A stretch of DNA of 64,000 nt from Sphingobium sp. OAS761 (GCF_024168485.1 NZ_JALJVY010000015.1:1-64000); one strand, 5' to 3'; shown: positions 25,101-32,970, counted from the first letter of the stretch. The notes: a model not told the origin generated them from the sequence alone. Made by a program: numbers and translations.

Positions 25101-25451
25101 TCAATGCCGGTTCATCGGCGCGACCAAGCCACTCGCCCCATGGGCCGGCGGGCACTTGTCCAGGCCTGATCGCAGGGCGTCATTCGCAAGCAGTCTGTAC
25201 CAGCTCCCGTCGTAGCGGCGCGCGGCAAGATAATAGGCCGCTCCATCACAACCCACCATATGGCAGCGCCGCTGACGGTCGATCAGACTTGCCGGCTCGC
25301 CATGGAGGCAGATCAGCGTTTCGAGCTCCTCGCGGGTCAACGCGCCGCAGCGCCGGCAGCAGGAGCGCAGCTGGACATGATGGCGACGCATCGCGCCGAG
25401 AGTCGCGGTCCAAGCCGGCATGAAGGCAAAGATGGCAGCATCGGGGCGCAT
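25101..25451 (-). CDS. Cys-rich hypothetical protein, 116 aa
   Basis: The minus-strand frame from the ATG at 25451 encodes a compact, Cys-containing protein: HHVQLRSCCRRCGALTREELETLICLHGEPASLIDRQRRCHMVGCDGAAYYLAARRYDG in parts suggests a zinc-binding module (CxxC in CCRRC, CHMVGC). The frame continues open far upstream, but that part is the reverse of the DUF3768 gene. Aromatic and Cys content look protein-like, unlike the surrounding shadow frames. No good ribosome binding site is visible, so the start is uncertain. Confidence 0.45.
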   Translation of the reverse strand: MRPDAAIFAFMPAWTATLGAMRRHHVQLRSCCRRCGALTREELETLICLHGEPASLIDRQRRCHMVGCDGAAYYLAARRYDGSWYRLLANDALRSGLDKCPPAHGASGLVAPMNRH

Positions 25452-25700
25452 CACGCGAGCATAGCGATCGGGCAAAGGCCAGGCCAGCGAATAGGGTAGG
25501 GAAGCTGTTGCACATCGGCCCCGCCCAAGACCTTCCTTCCTTGGCTGCCTATCCGGCGCGCGCGCCGCCGCAAGCCCGCGGGCGGGCTTCTCCACTGTCG
25601 TTGCGACCCTGTCGGGTGCGGCGCCGCGCTTGGACGCCGGCTGACGGTGCGCCTGTCGGAAGGTCTCGATGGTCGGGGCCGGACAACAGGAGTTCTTCCC

Positions 25701-26093
25701 ATGTCCCAATCTTCTCCGCGCGCCCTGAGCCAGGCCGAACGGATCGTCCGGGTTGCATCGCTCAACGACGCTTTGCGCCAGTCCCTCCATGCGCCGGGCC
25801 GCGACCAGATCGTCATGACCGCAGGCGTTGCCGCGCTGATCGGCGATGTCGCCCTCTTCCGCGGCTTTCACAAGCGCGCCGAGATTCTGCGCGCGGTGCG
25901 CGACTATGACAGCTTCACTCCAGACAATGATCCGCTTGGCGAGCATGATTTCGGCCGCTTCGAATATGACGCCGCCATCCTCTACTGGAAGATCGACTAT
26001 TATGACCTCGAGCTGGCCTGGGGCTCGCCCGATCCGGCCAATCCGGAGGTTACTACGCGGGTTCTGACGATCCTCCTCGCCGAGGAATATTGA
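25701..26093 (+). CDS. DUF3768 domain protein
   Basis: Encodes 130 residues and matches DUF3768 along its full length: ERIVRVASLNDALRQS, GRDQIVMTAGVAAL, AVRDYDSFTPDNDPLGEHDFGRFEYDAAILYWKIDYYD and the C-terminal GSPDPANPEVTTRVLTILLAEEY. The block NDPxGEHDFG is the signature of the family, found on plasmids and in chromosomal islands of alphaproteobacteria. Its function is unknown. The start at 25701 has AGGAG eight bases upstream. A strong GC hairpin starts 10 bases after the stop. Confidence 0.88.
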   Translation: MSQSSPRALSQAERIVRVASLNDALRQSLHAPGRDQIVMTAGVAALIGDVALFRGFHKRAEILRAVRDYDSFTPDNDPLGEHDFGRFEYDAAILYWKIDYYDLELAWGSPDPANPEVTTRVLTILLAEEY

Positions 26094-26102
26094 CGATGCG
26101 GG

Positions 26103-26127
26103 CCATCCCCCCGACCGGGGGGGTGGC
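26103..26127 (+). terminator. Strong GC hairpin after the DUF3768 gene
   Basis: GCCATCCCCCC pairs with GGGGGGGTGGC across GACC, an 11-bp stem with one G-T type pair. It lies 10 bases beyond the stop codon. There is no T-run, so it may act as a transcript-end stabiliser rather than a classical terminator. A similar C6-N4-G7 hairpin follows phyH at 51760. Confidence 0.4.
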
Positions 26128-26134
26128 TCCGAAA

Positions 26135-26152
26135 AGTCTGCTTGAGCAGACT
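26135..26152. other. 18-bp palindrome, candidate second centromere (parS2), left copy
   Basis: AGTCTGCT-TG-AGCAGACT, perfect 8-bp arms. The exact reverse complement of this 18-mer is at 28325-28342. The two copies flank the second parA-parB operon, which is the expected place for parS. Confidence 0.55.
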
Positions 26153-26186
26153 GCGCAGGCGGCGTGCCTCCCACGCATCGGTCTAT

Positions 26187-26206
26187 GGGAGGGGAGGGCG
26201 CGCCGG
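26187..26206 (+). promoter_or_regulatory. Leader element GGGAGGGGAGGG, short copy 4
   Basis: GGGAGGGGAGGGCGCGCC resembles the elements at 11182, 12101 and 16383. Other GC stems (GCCGCGACATGCGGC type) follow up to the small membrane-protein start at 26279. Confidence 0.35.
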
Positions 26207-26278
26207 TGCGGTGCCCCGTGCGGCCGCGACATGCGGCGCATGCGCGGGGCTTCACCATCCATCAGAGGAGTTGTTCCC

Positions 26279-26455
26279 ATGTCCGCCTATTTCGCTGCCC
26301 ATCCCGATCACGCTATCCTGTTCGCCTTCGGCTGCTTCGCGCTCACCGTCTATCTCTTCCGCTATGTCGGTCCCGGCATTGGCGGCGGCGGCGACTGGTC
26401 CTCGCGCGACCATTATGAGCGCAATCTGCGCGATGGCCCCGACGACTATTGCTGA
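26279..26455 (+). CDS. Small membrane protein, 58 aa
   Basis: ATG at 26279 follows GAGGAG eight bases upstream. The product has one membrane helix (AILFAFGCFALTVYLFRYVG, about 12-31), a Gly-rich turn (PGIGGGGDW) and a charged tail ending DDYC. It ends 12 bases before the second parA and is probably its operon partner. It may anchor something at the membrane; function unknown. Confidence 0.7.
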   Translation: MSAYFAAHPDHAILFAFGCFALTVYLFRYVGPGIGGGGDWSSRDHYERNLRDGPDDYC

Positions 26456-26467
26456 CGGACCCTTTCG

Positions 26468-27232
26468 ATGAAGACGATCGTCGTGAGCCTGCTCAAGGGC
26501 GGGGTGGGCAAGACCTTCCTCGCCACCCATCTCGCCTGGTATCTGGCCGAGGCGCCTGGACGCCGGGTGGTGTTCGTGGACCTCGATCCGCAGGGCAGTT
26601 CCTCGCGCCGGCTCGCCGGGGCTCGGTCCGGCGGGTTTTCGGCCGATCTTTTCGATCCGGCCGCGCCGCTTGCCGCCGATGGGCAGAGCGGGCTCACCCT
26701 GCTGGCCGCCGACCAGCGCCTGCAGATGGTCAAGGCCGCGCAGGACGTGCGCGATTTTCTTGGCCGCTTTCCCGCGCTCGCCCCGAATTTCGACCTGTGT
26801 GTGATCGATACCGGTCCCAAATGGGATGAGCTGACCCTGAGCGCGCTGGCGGTGGCCGATGCGGTGATCGCTCCGGTCCAGGTCGCCGAGGATTCGGTCG
26901 AATGCGCCAAGATGCTGCTGACCGCGCTGCGCAAGGCAGAGGCGGCGAGAGCCGGGCGCAAGATCGATTTCCTCGGGTTGCTGCCGTCGATGGTCAATCC
27001 GTTCGACCGGCGCGAGATGGACAATGCCGTCAAGCTTGCCCATGCGGTGGGCGAGCGGCTGATGTTCCCGGCCTTCATCAAGGCCCGCCCGACCTACAAG
27101 CATGCCGCCGAAAATCACCGGCCGGTCTGGCTCGAGAGCAGCGGCGGTGCCAAAGCGGCCGCCGAGGAGCTGCGCCCGATCCTTGCCGAGATCGAGCGGC
27201 GGCTGTGCCGTGCGCCGGCGGCGGCCGCCTGA
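26468..27232 (+). CDS. parA: ParA-family ATPase, second partition system (type Ib-like)
   Basis: Encodes 254 residues with no N-terminal DNA-binding domain, as in type Ib ParA. It has the deviant Walker A motif KGGVGKTF (about 10-17), the A' motif VVFVDLDPQGSSS and the D-region FDLCVIDTGPKWDE. It should be a nucleoid-bound ATPase working with the next gene. The stop overlaps the ATG of parB. The presence beside mobC could also mean a role in placing the conjugation complex, as for some ParA-like proteins (VirC1). It is the second ParA in the window and only distantly similar to the 7713 protein. Confidence 0.9.
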   Translation: MKTIVVSLLKGGVGKTFLATHLAWYLAEAPGRRVVFVDLDPQGSSSRRLAGARSGGFSADLFDPAAPLAADGQSGLTLLAADQRLQMVKAAQDVRDFLGRFPALAPNFDLCVIDTGPKWDELTLSALAVADAVIAPVQVAEDSVECAKMLLTALRKAEAARAGRKIDFLGLLPSMVNPFDRREMDNAVKLAHAVGERLMFPAFIKARPTYKHAAENHRPVWLESSGGAKAAAEELRPILAEIERRLCRAPAAAA

Positions 27233-28164
27233 TGGGCAAGTTCGACGAGCGCATCGAGGAGTTCGGTCTGCTGGTCGGCGCGCATGAGGCGGCGCGGCGG
27301 GTCGAGGACCTGCCGCTGACCCAGGTGATCCCCGATCCCGGCAATCCCCGGCGCAGTTTCGACGACGATGCGCTGACCGAACTCGCGGCCTCGATTGCGG
27401 CGCGGGGTGTGTTGCAGCCGATCACCGTCGCGCCCGCCGATGCCGACGGGCGCTACCGCATCCGTCTGGGCGAGCGGCGTTTCCGCGCGTCGCAGCTTGC
27501 CGGCCGTGCGACGATCCCGGCGATTATCGTGGCCGAGGGCGAACCGACGCATCTGCTGGCCGACCAGATTGTCGAGAATGACCAGCGCGCCAATCTCTCT
27601 TCGGTCGAACTTGCCCATGCGATTGCCCGCATGCTCAAGGGCGGCATGAGCCAGGTCGAGATTGCCGCCGCGCTTGGCCGGTCCAAGCAGTTCGTCTCGC
27701 TCTATGCCGCTTATGGCGACATGGCCTCCTATCTCAGGGACGCGCTGTCGCGCGCGCCGATCCGCCTGCTCTACGATCTGCATCGCGCGTCGCGGGATTA
27801 TCCGGCGGAAGTCGAGGCCTATGTGGCGGGCTGGAGCGAGCAAGGCGCGACGCTGGCGGAGGGTGCGCGGTTCATTGCCGGGTTGAAGGGCAGGGCGGGC
27901 AGCCCCGGGATCAGCGCGCCGCCGACCCGGAGCGCAACGGTGCCCGCTGCCCGCCCCGAACCGTATGTGGCGCCCGGTTCTGTTGCAGGATCGGCGGTAA
28001 AAGTGCCGGAGGTCAGCCTGCCGGTTGATGTCGATGGCCGACCGGGACGGCTTATCCTTGCAGCCCGCGTTACCGTGCTGTTCGCCGACGGGTCGCGACG
28101 GGAGATCGCCGCTGAACGGCTTTGCCCCGCGTCGCAGGGATCCGCCGACGTCGCCATCCCCTGA
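27232..28164 (+). CDS. parB: ParB-family protein, second partition system
   Basis: Encodes 310 residues. The N-terminal ParB domain is clear (DLPLTQVIPDPGNPRRSFDDDALTELAASIAARGVLQPITVAPADADGRYRIRLGERRFRASQLAG, given in parts), with GERRFRA as the CTP-binding motif and LADQIVENDQRANLSSVELA. A helix-turn-helix (MSQVEIAAALGRSKQFVSLYAAYG, about 142-165) follows. The C-terminal part has a flexible Pro/Ala linker and a short beta-rich end. The start ATG shares bases with the parA stop. Flanking palindromes at 26135 and 28325 are its likely binding sites. Confidence 0.9.
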   Translation: MGKFDERIEEFGLLVGAHEAARRVEDLPLTQVIPDPGNPRRSFDDDALTELAASIAARGVLQPITVAPADADGRYRIRLGERRFRASQLAGRATIPAIIVAEGEPTHLLADQIVENDQRANLSSVELAHAIARMLKGGMSQVEIAAALGRSKQFVSLYAAYGDMASYLRDALSRAPIRLLYDLHRASRDYPAEVEAYVAGWSEQGATLAEGARFIAGLKGRAGSPGISAPPTRSATVPAARPEPYVAPGSVAGSAVKVPEVSLPVDVDGRPGRLILAARVTVLFADGSRREIAAERLCPASQGSADVAIP

Positions 28165-28206
28165 CCCCTTTCCTCCGCGTTTGCATTTCGAATTTCCGTG
28201 GATGTC

Positions 28207-28237
28207 GGCCGTTCCCCTGACGGGGTGCGGCCTTTTT
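28207..28237 (+). terminator. Rho-independent terminator after second parB
   Basis: GGCCG...CCCC-TGAC-GGGG...CGGCC stem followed by TTTTT (28233-28237), 42 bases beyond the parB stop. Shape and T-run are those of an intrinsic terminator. Confidence 0.8.
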
Positions 28238-28251
28238 CGTGCAAGAGGACA

Positions 28252-28276
28252 GGGGCGGCGCCAAAGGCGCCGCCCC
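28252..28276. other. Perfect 11-bp GC hairpin
   Basis: GGGGCGGCGCC and GGCGCCGCCCC separated by AAA. It follows the terminator and precedes mobC. It may be a second terminator in either direction or part of a transfer origin. The gap 28165-28414 (250 bases), which lies beside mobC and the relaxase, is the most likely place for oriT, but no nic sequence is recognisable. Confidence 0.45.
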
Positions 28277-28324
28277 TTCATGGATCAGGCGTGGTTGAGA
28301 GGCGTCTTTATCAAGAAAAGCAGA

Positions 28325-28342
28325 AGTCTGCTCAAGCAGACT
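28325..28342. other. 18-bp palindrome, candidate parS2, right copy (inverted relative to 26135)
   Basis: AGTCTGCT-CA-AGCAGACT, the reverse complement of the 26135 copy. It lies between the par operon and mobC and could alternatively belong to oriT. Confidence 0.55.
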
Positions 28343-28414
28343 ATCAGATGAGTTGAAGGAAGGTGAGGGCCGGATAGGCTTGGCGCCGGGGATGTTAAAC
28401 AATAGCCTCAGTGC

Positions 28415-28948
28415 ATGGCATTCTTCGGTGTTCGCCTCGATGATGATCTTGCTCAACGCTTCGACACGAAGGCGTCGGCGGCGGGCGGTCGCTCCGCTTT
28501 TCTGCGGCGTCTTATCATGGCCGCGCTGGAAGAGGGGGCAGCGGGGGAGGTGGGTGCGCCGCCACCCGCACGCGCCACGCGCCGGGTGGAGATCCGGCTT
28601 GCCGAGGAAGAAATTGCAGCGCTCGATGCCGAGGCCGCAGTGCTGGGGCTCAAGCGCACCGACTGGGTGACGACGCTGGTCAGGCGGAGGCTGCGCGTTA
28701 AAGGCGGCTTGCCGCGCGAGGAGCGGGCCGCGGTCGCCCAGGCGTGGCGCGAACTCAACCGCATCGGCATCAACCTCAATCAGGCGACCCGCGCGCTCAA
28801 TGCTTCGGTGATGGTGGAGTCGGGCCTCGATGTCGCACGCGAGGCGGCGAGGGTGGCGAGCTTCCGCGCGGAAATCGGGACAGCGCTTGCCGGCTTCGGC
28901 GCCGCGCTGAAAGGCGATCTTGCCTATTGGGACAGCATCGATGCGTGA
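28415..28948 (+). CDS. mobC: MobC-type relaxosome accessory protein
   Basis: Encodes 177 residues. The N-terminus looks like a ribbon-helix-helix DNA-binding segment (MAFFGVRLDDDLAQRFDTKASAAGGRSAFLRRLIMAAL in parts). The C-terminal half has the MobC motif WRELNRIGINLNQATRALNAS (about 110-130), which helps the relaxase open oriT DNA. The start at 28415 leaves a 66-base leader. Its stop overlaps the relaxase ATG by eight bases, so both are coupled. Confidence 0.82.
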   Translation: MAFFGVRLDDDLAQRFDTKASAAGGRSAFLRRLIMAALEEGAAGEVGAPPPARATRRVEIRLAEEEIAALDAEAAVLGLKRTDWVTTLVRRRLRVKGGLPREERAAVAQAWRELNRIGINLNQATRALNASVMVESGLDVAREAARVASFRAEIGTALAGFGAALKGDLAYWDSIDA

Positions 28949-30044
28949 GGAGGATGGCGTCCTGCCGCTGCCGAGCCTCATGGAGGCATGGCGACCGCCT
29001 TCGGGCGGGAAGCGGACATTGCGGGGGGCCTATGTTCGCGTCGGAAAGGGTGGGCTGGGCCGGGGAGGGCAGGGGCGGCTCATGCCGCTCAGTCAGGCGG
29101 ACGCCCGGGCCAAGCTTGAGCGGATCGTGCGCAAGGCCCCGGAGGTCATGGTCAAGGTTTCGGGCAAGCAATATGGCGCGCATCATCTGTCCGAACATTT
29201 CGGCTATGTCGCGCGGCACGGGAAGCTCGCGGTGCGCTCGAGCGAAGGCGAGATCATCGACGATCCCAAGCGGCTGAAGGAGATCGCACAGGACTGGGCG
29301 ATGCTCGACGATGCGATGAACGAGCATGGCCGTGACCGGCCGACCTCGCTGTCGCTGGTCCTCTCCATGCCCGGCGGATCGACCGATCCCGAGACACTGC
29401 AGGACGCGGCGCAGGCGTTCGCCCGCATCCTGTTCGAGGGCCAGCACGCCTATATGCTGGCTCTCCATACCGACACCGACCATCCCCACGTCCATCTGAC
29501 CGTCGCCACCGAAGGGGCGGACGGCAGGCGGTTCAATCCGCGCAAGGCCGATCTCCACCATATGCGCGAGGTCTTTGCGCACGAATTGCGGGCTCGCGGT
29601 GTTGCGGCGGAAGCTACGCCGCGCCGGGCTAGGGGCCATGTCCAAAAGCGGGTGCGCTCGGCGGCGCTCCATCTCGGGGCACGGATCGGTGAGGGCGGGG
29701 GCCGGCTCACCATGGATGAACTCAACGCGCTGCGCGCCGAGGCTTTCGTCCGCTCGCCCGACGAGGCGCGGCGCCCGCAGGACGTGATGGCGCTGGTTCG
29801 CCAGAGACAGATCCGCGGGGCCTATGCCGAGGCGGCGGTGGCGCTTGCCGGCACCGGACAGGCGGACGACCAGGCGCTTTCCAACGAGGTCGCGGACTTT
29901 CTGGCGGCCATGCCGCCGGCGGTTTCCCGGCGTCTCGCTTTGGCCCGCGACATGATGCAAGCGCGGCATCCGGCATCCGCACGCGAACCGGAGGGCGAGG
30001 CCGGTCCCGAGAGGCCTGCGCCCGATCGCGGACGGGAGCGCTGA
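28941..30044 (+). CDS. Relaxase/mobilisation nuclease (MobA/VirD2-like)
   Basis: Encodes 367 residues. The HUH-type metal motif HTDTDHPHVHLTV (about 175-187) is intact. The N-terminal part KVSGKQYGAHHLSEHFGYVARHGKLAV (about 73-99) resembles the catalytic-Tyr region of MOBP/VirD2-like relaxases. The protein nicks oriT and leads the strand through the T4SS. It is short: there is no long C-terminal helicase or LPD domain, and an LPD7 protein, often fused to relaxases, is encoded separately at 39034. Coupled to mobC by the ATGCGTGA overlap. Confidence 0.85.
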   Translation: MREEDGVLPLPSLMEAWRPPSGGKRTLRGAYVRVGKGGLGRGGQGRLMPLSQADARAKLERIVRKAPEVMVKVSGKQYGAHHLSEHFGYVARHGKLAVRSSEGEIIDDPKRLKEIAQDWAMLDDAMNEHGRDRPTSLSLVLSMPGGSTDPETLQDAAQAFARILFEGQHAYMLALHTDTDHPHVHLTVATEGADGRRFNPRKADLHHMREVFAHELRARGVAAEATPRRARGHVQKRVRSAALHLGARIGEGGGRLTMDELNALRAEAFVRSPDEARRPQDVMALVRQRQIRGAYAEAAVALAGTGQADDQALSNEVADFLAAMPPAVSRRLALARDMMQARHPASAREPEGEAGPERPAPDRGRER

Positions 30045-30147
30045 TTCGGATGATTTCCCTTCCATCTTGCAGGGGGATATTGCCCCGGCCATGTGAGGGA
30101 AGGCTAGGAAAAGGAGGTATAAATCTCGCTGTCCGTGGGGCGTATCT

Positions 30148-30177
30148 TGTTAGAAAAAACCATGCTATTATCTAACA
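30148..30177. promoter_or_regulatory. Inverted repeat upstream of AbiEi-like gene, candidate operator
   Basis: TGTTAGA (30148-30154) and TCTAACA (30171-30177) with 16 bases between them, in an AT-rich stretch ending at the ribosome binding site AGGAG (30181-30185). AbiEi-type antitoxins bind inverted repeats at their own promoters, so autoregulation is plausible. Confidence 0.5.
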
Positions 30178-30192
30178 GACAGGAGCATGGAC

Positions 30193-30816
30193 ATGTCTGC
30201 GGTTGCCGATCGGATCATGAAGCGCGTGCGCGGCAAGGGCCGTGGCTGGGTGTTCACGCCCAAGCAGTTCGTCGACTTCGGCACGCGCGGCTCGGTCGAC
30301 ATGGCCCTGTCGCGTCTTGCCCATGCCGGCGACATTCGCCGGATCGGCCGCGGTCTTTACGACTATCCCCGCCAGCATGACAAGCTCGGCGCCTTGAGCC
30401 CGGATCCCGGACAGGTCGCGCAGGCGCTCTCGGTGCAGAGCGGTGATGCGCTGGCGCCGTCGGGCGCGGCGGCCGCCAACAGCCTTGGTCTCTCGACGCA
30501 GGTGCCCGCCCGGGCGAGCTACGCCACCAGCGGTCGCACGCGCACCGCCAAGGCGGGCGGACGCAGCGTCACCCTGAAGCACAGCCGGGCGCCGGTGCTC
30601 GATGCGCCGGAATCGGTCAATGCGATCGTCCAGGCGCTCGCGCATCTGGGGAAGGGCAATATCGATGCGGATGCGATCGGGCGCTTTGCCACGCGCCTCG
30701 ACGATGCCAGTACGCGCGTGCTAGTCGCTGCCCGTCCGGCCATGCCGGGCTGGATGGGCGATATCGTCCTGAAGATTGATAGGGCGCGCCGTCAGCGCAT
30801 TGCCCAGATCGCCTAG
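30193..30816 (+). CDS. DUF6088/AbiEi-like antitoxin, without adjacent toxin
   Basis: Encodes 207 residues. The N-terminus (MSAVADRIMKRVRGKGRGWVFTPKQFVDFGTRGSVDMALSRLAHAGDIRRIGRGLYDYP in parts) is the winged-helix of the DUF6088/AbiEi group, which ends with RGLYDYP. The remainder (GDALAPSGAAAANSLGLSTQVPARASYATSG) matches the second domain. AbiEi proteins neutralise AbiEii nucleotidyltransferases. The start at 30193 is chosen because AGGAG is seven bases upstream; the ATG at 30187 is too close. A cognate toxin gene does not follow on the same strand. It may serve as a standalone regulator or a remnant module. Confidence 0.82.
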   Translation: MSAVADRIMKRVRGKGRGWVFTPKQFVDFGTRGSVDMALSRLAHAGDIRRIGRGLYDYPRQHDKLGALSPDPGQVAQALSVQSGDALAPSGAAAANSLGLSTQVPARASYATSGRTRTAKAGGRSVTLKHSRAPVLDAPESVNAIVQALAHLGKGNIDADAIGRFATRLDDASTRVLVAARPAMPGWMGDIVLKIDRARRQRIAQIA

Positions 30817-31041
30817 ACTGGGAAGGGAAGCCCGGCAGGCGCGAAGACCTTCTCACTCGATTCTTTGGCGGGTTTGTGCCATGTCGTCCGGGTATCCCCC
30901 GGCGGTCCCTGCGTTGCAAACCGTCGGGGCACTTTGTTTTCAGGCATTGTCCGTATGACCACAATGCGGTTGGTCTGAAATTCAGGAGACGCATCGCGGA
31001 TGCGGTCGCGGGCCGCTCGACTGCGGAGCGAGCATGCTTTT

Positions 31042-31965
31042 TCAAACCGGGTGATCAAGACACTGATCGAGCAACTCTGCCTGTACGACGAACTTGTCGG
31101 GGTTCTGCTGGCGAAGGCGCTGAAGGTTCATCAATTTCCAGCGTAGCGCCGGGAGCTCGGCGATGGCCTCGCTGAGGCCGATCGCGGACCAGTCAGGTTC
31201 GGCCGCTACGAAGCTCTTGAGAAACTGGCGCGCTGCGGGTTCGGCTGCGCGTTGTTGTACGGTTTCGATCAGCGCCTCGCGCGCCGCGAGCAGCATGTCG
31301 AGCGGCAGGGGCGTCACGGTCATGCCCGCGAACTCGTCGTCATATTGCGCGGCGATGTCGAGCCGATGCGGACTAAGGAGTTCATGCACGGGCCGGGGAT
31401 GGCTGACGAGATAGATGAGGAAGGCCTGGAACAGATCCTCGTCGATGCCCTCATTTTCCAACAGATGATGAATGTCGAACAGGTCGCGCGGATGCTGGCG
31501 ATCGAGCGCGGCCGCCATCTTGCCCGCATAGAGGTCGGGCAGCGAGACCAGCTGCATTTCGGCAAAACCGAAGCGATCCTCGACCGCGGCGCTCACGGCC
31601 CTGATTTCCGGAGGGAAGACCGTGCCGCGCAGGACCGGGGAAATCTCGACCTTGATGGTGGCGCGCTCGAAATGGACGAGCAGCCGCTTTCCATCGCTGA
31701 GGAGGTGGCGATCGACCTTGAAACCGAGCCGGGTTTCAAGCCGCTGGGCGATACGCTCGAAGCCAGCGCGCACAGCAGCGAGCGATGTTTCGCGATCGGC
31801 GACGGGCAAGTAGACGAGGTCGATATCTACCGAGAGGCGCGGCAGATCGCGCACGAACAGGTTGATGGCGGTGCCGCCCTTCAGCGCGAAGTCCGCCTCG
31901 GGGGCGATTTCCGGAACCACGCGGAGGAGAAGGCTGACCTGATTGAGATAGCGCTCGGCGGTCAT
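31042..31965 (-). CDS. abiEii: AbiEii/AbiGii nucleotidyltransferase toxin
   Basis: Encodes 307 residues. Nucleotidyltransferase motifs are visible: GGTAINLFVRDLPRLSVDIDL (about 29-49), containing the GG and D-x-D residues, the third acidic residue in RATIKVEISP, and the AbiEii motif LPDLYAGKMAAALDRQHPRDLFDIHHLL (about 141-168). AbiEii toxins transfer nucleotides to tRNA acceptor ends and stop growth, giving phage defence and plasmid stability. The ATG overlaps the antitoxin stop by four bases on the same strand. Confidence 0.9.
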   Translation of the reverse strand: MTAERYLNQVSLLLRVVPEIAPEADFALKGGTAINLFVRDLPRLSVDIDLVYLPVADRETSLAAVRAGFERIAQRLETRLGFKVDRHLLSDGKRLLVHFERATIKVEISPVLRGTVFPPEIRAVSAAVEDRFGFAEMQLVSLPDLYAGKMAAALDRQHPRDLFDIHHLLENEGIDEDLFQAFLIYLVSHPRPVHELLSPHRLDIAAQYDDEFAGMTVTPLPLDMLLAAREALIETVQQRAAEPAARQFLKSFVAAEPDWSAIGLSEAIAELPALRWKLMNLQRLRQQNPDKFVVQAELLDQCLDHPV

Positions 31966-32816
31966 AAGTCATCTCCCGGGCGCCCTACCAGCGAGGCGGG
32001 GACGGTGATTTGATAGCGTGCGTCGAACTTCCCTCCCGGCGCCAGTTGCCGCTTGCCGGTGCCGAGATCGACGGCCTCGCGATCGACATGCTTGAGCCAG
32101 GCATGGCCATGGCGCTCGGCATAGAACAGAAAGAGCCGCTTCGCCCGGACACTACGACAACTGACGAGCAGACGGGTGACAAGGCGTGGCCGGAGATTGG
32201 AGAGGCCCTGGAAGGTCTCGTCGGCATGGTGGAAGCCGACGTCGTCCGGGACCTGATCGAGCATTTCGATCGTCGCCCGCTCCTCGCCGGCGACACGAAG
32301 GAAATGATCCCAGGGATTGGTACGCGATGGTTCGGAAACCGCCGCGCCCAGGCGGCCTGTGCCGAGATCGTAGCGCCACCATTCAACGCCGAGCACAGGG
32401 TCGGCGAAAAGTGCGCGTGTGTGGACGGCGAATGTCGCATCGACCGGTAGCCGGGACAGCCAGGTGGGTGCCGTCGCTTCGGGATCGTAGAGGTGAACGG
32501 TCGCATTTCCGCCGACGCGCAGATAGTGACTGCGCCCAAGCAGATCGAGCGCAGTGGGACCGCCGACATAGAAGGTCGATGGCCGCAGCGACTGCGCCGA
32601 CAGGACGGCCGCGTCCCAGCGGAGAGGCAGGGTGGTCTCGGCGCCAGCACGCCGATAGACCCGCGGCGCGACGCGCTCGAGCCAGCCATTCTTCACATAG
32701 CCGTGAACCGATGGACGCGATATACTTTGTGCCTGCAGCCACGCGCTATCGACGAGCTGACCAGGGGCCAACTCGGCAAGGAGGCGGTTTAGCGGAGGCG
32801 GCAGTTGTTCAGCCAT
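31962..32816 (-). CDS. abiEi: AbiEi-type antitoxin with HTH
   Basis: Encodes 284 residues. The N-terminal winged helix (LLAELAPGQLVDSAWLQAQSISRPSVHGYVKNGWLERVAPRVYRRAG in parts) recalls AbiEi_3_N-type domains, and the middle (YVGGPTALDLLGRSHYLRVGGNATVHLYDP) is typical of the AbiEi family. It lies directly before the toxin with a four-base overlap, the usual type IV arrangement. It should repress the operon and counteract the toxin without direct contact. The ATG at 32816 is preferred to a TTG at 32825. Confidence 0.88.
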   Translation of the reverse strand: MAEQLPPPLNRLLAELAPGQLVDSAWLQAQSISRPSVHGYVKNGWLERVAPRVYRRAGAETTLPLRWDAAVLSAQSLRPSTFYVGGPTALDLLGRSHYLRVGGNATVHLYDPEATAPTWLSRLPVDATFAVHTRALFADPVLGVEWWRYDLGTGRLGAAVSEPSRTNPWDHFLRVAGEERATIEMLDQVPDDVGFHHADETFQGLSNLRPRLVTRLLVSCRSVRAKRLFLFYAERHGHAWLKHVDREAVDLGTGKRQLAPGGKFDARYQITVPASLVGRPGDDL

Positions 32817-32970
32817 AATGAACAAAATCGCAGAAATATAAACTCAGCGCAAGAGAGGGTTTGCAGAGCGCGCTTAAAGTTCATTCAACGTGAATATGCG
32901 GCGAGGTTCGTAAACCCGTGTTGGATGTGCACGAGAGATTCGATCTACGATCCATGTGAGGAAGTTGAGC

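Noticed and set aside
25452-26258. Upstream extension of the Cys-rich minus-strand protein
   Set aside because: This part is antisense to the DUF3768 gene, which matches its family along its full length.
28797-30092. Minus-strand open frame of 431 codons
   Set aside because: Antisense to mobC and relaxase, whose motifs are clear.
30817-31041. Short frames in the gap after the orphan AbiEi-like gene
   Set aside because: Arg/Ser-rich, mutually overlapping, no ribosome binding site; the 225-base gap shows no gene.
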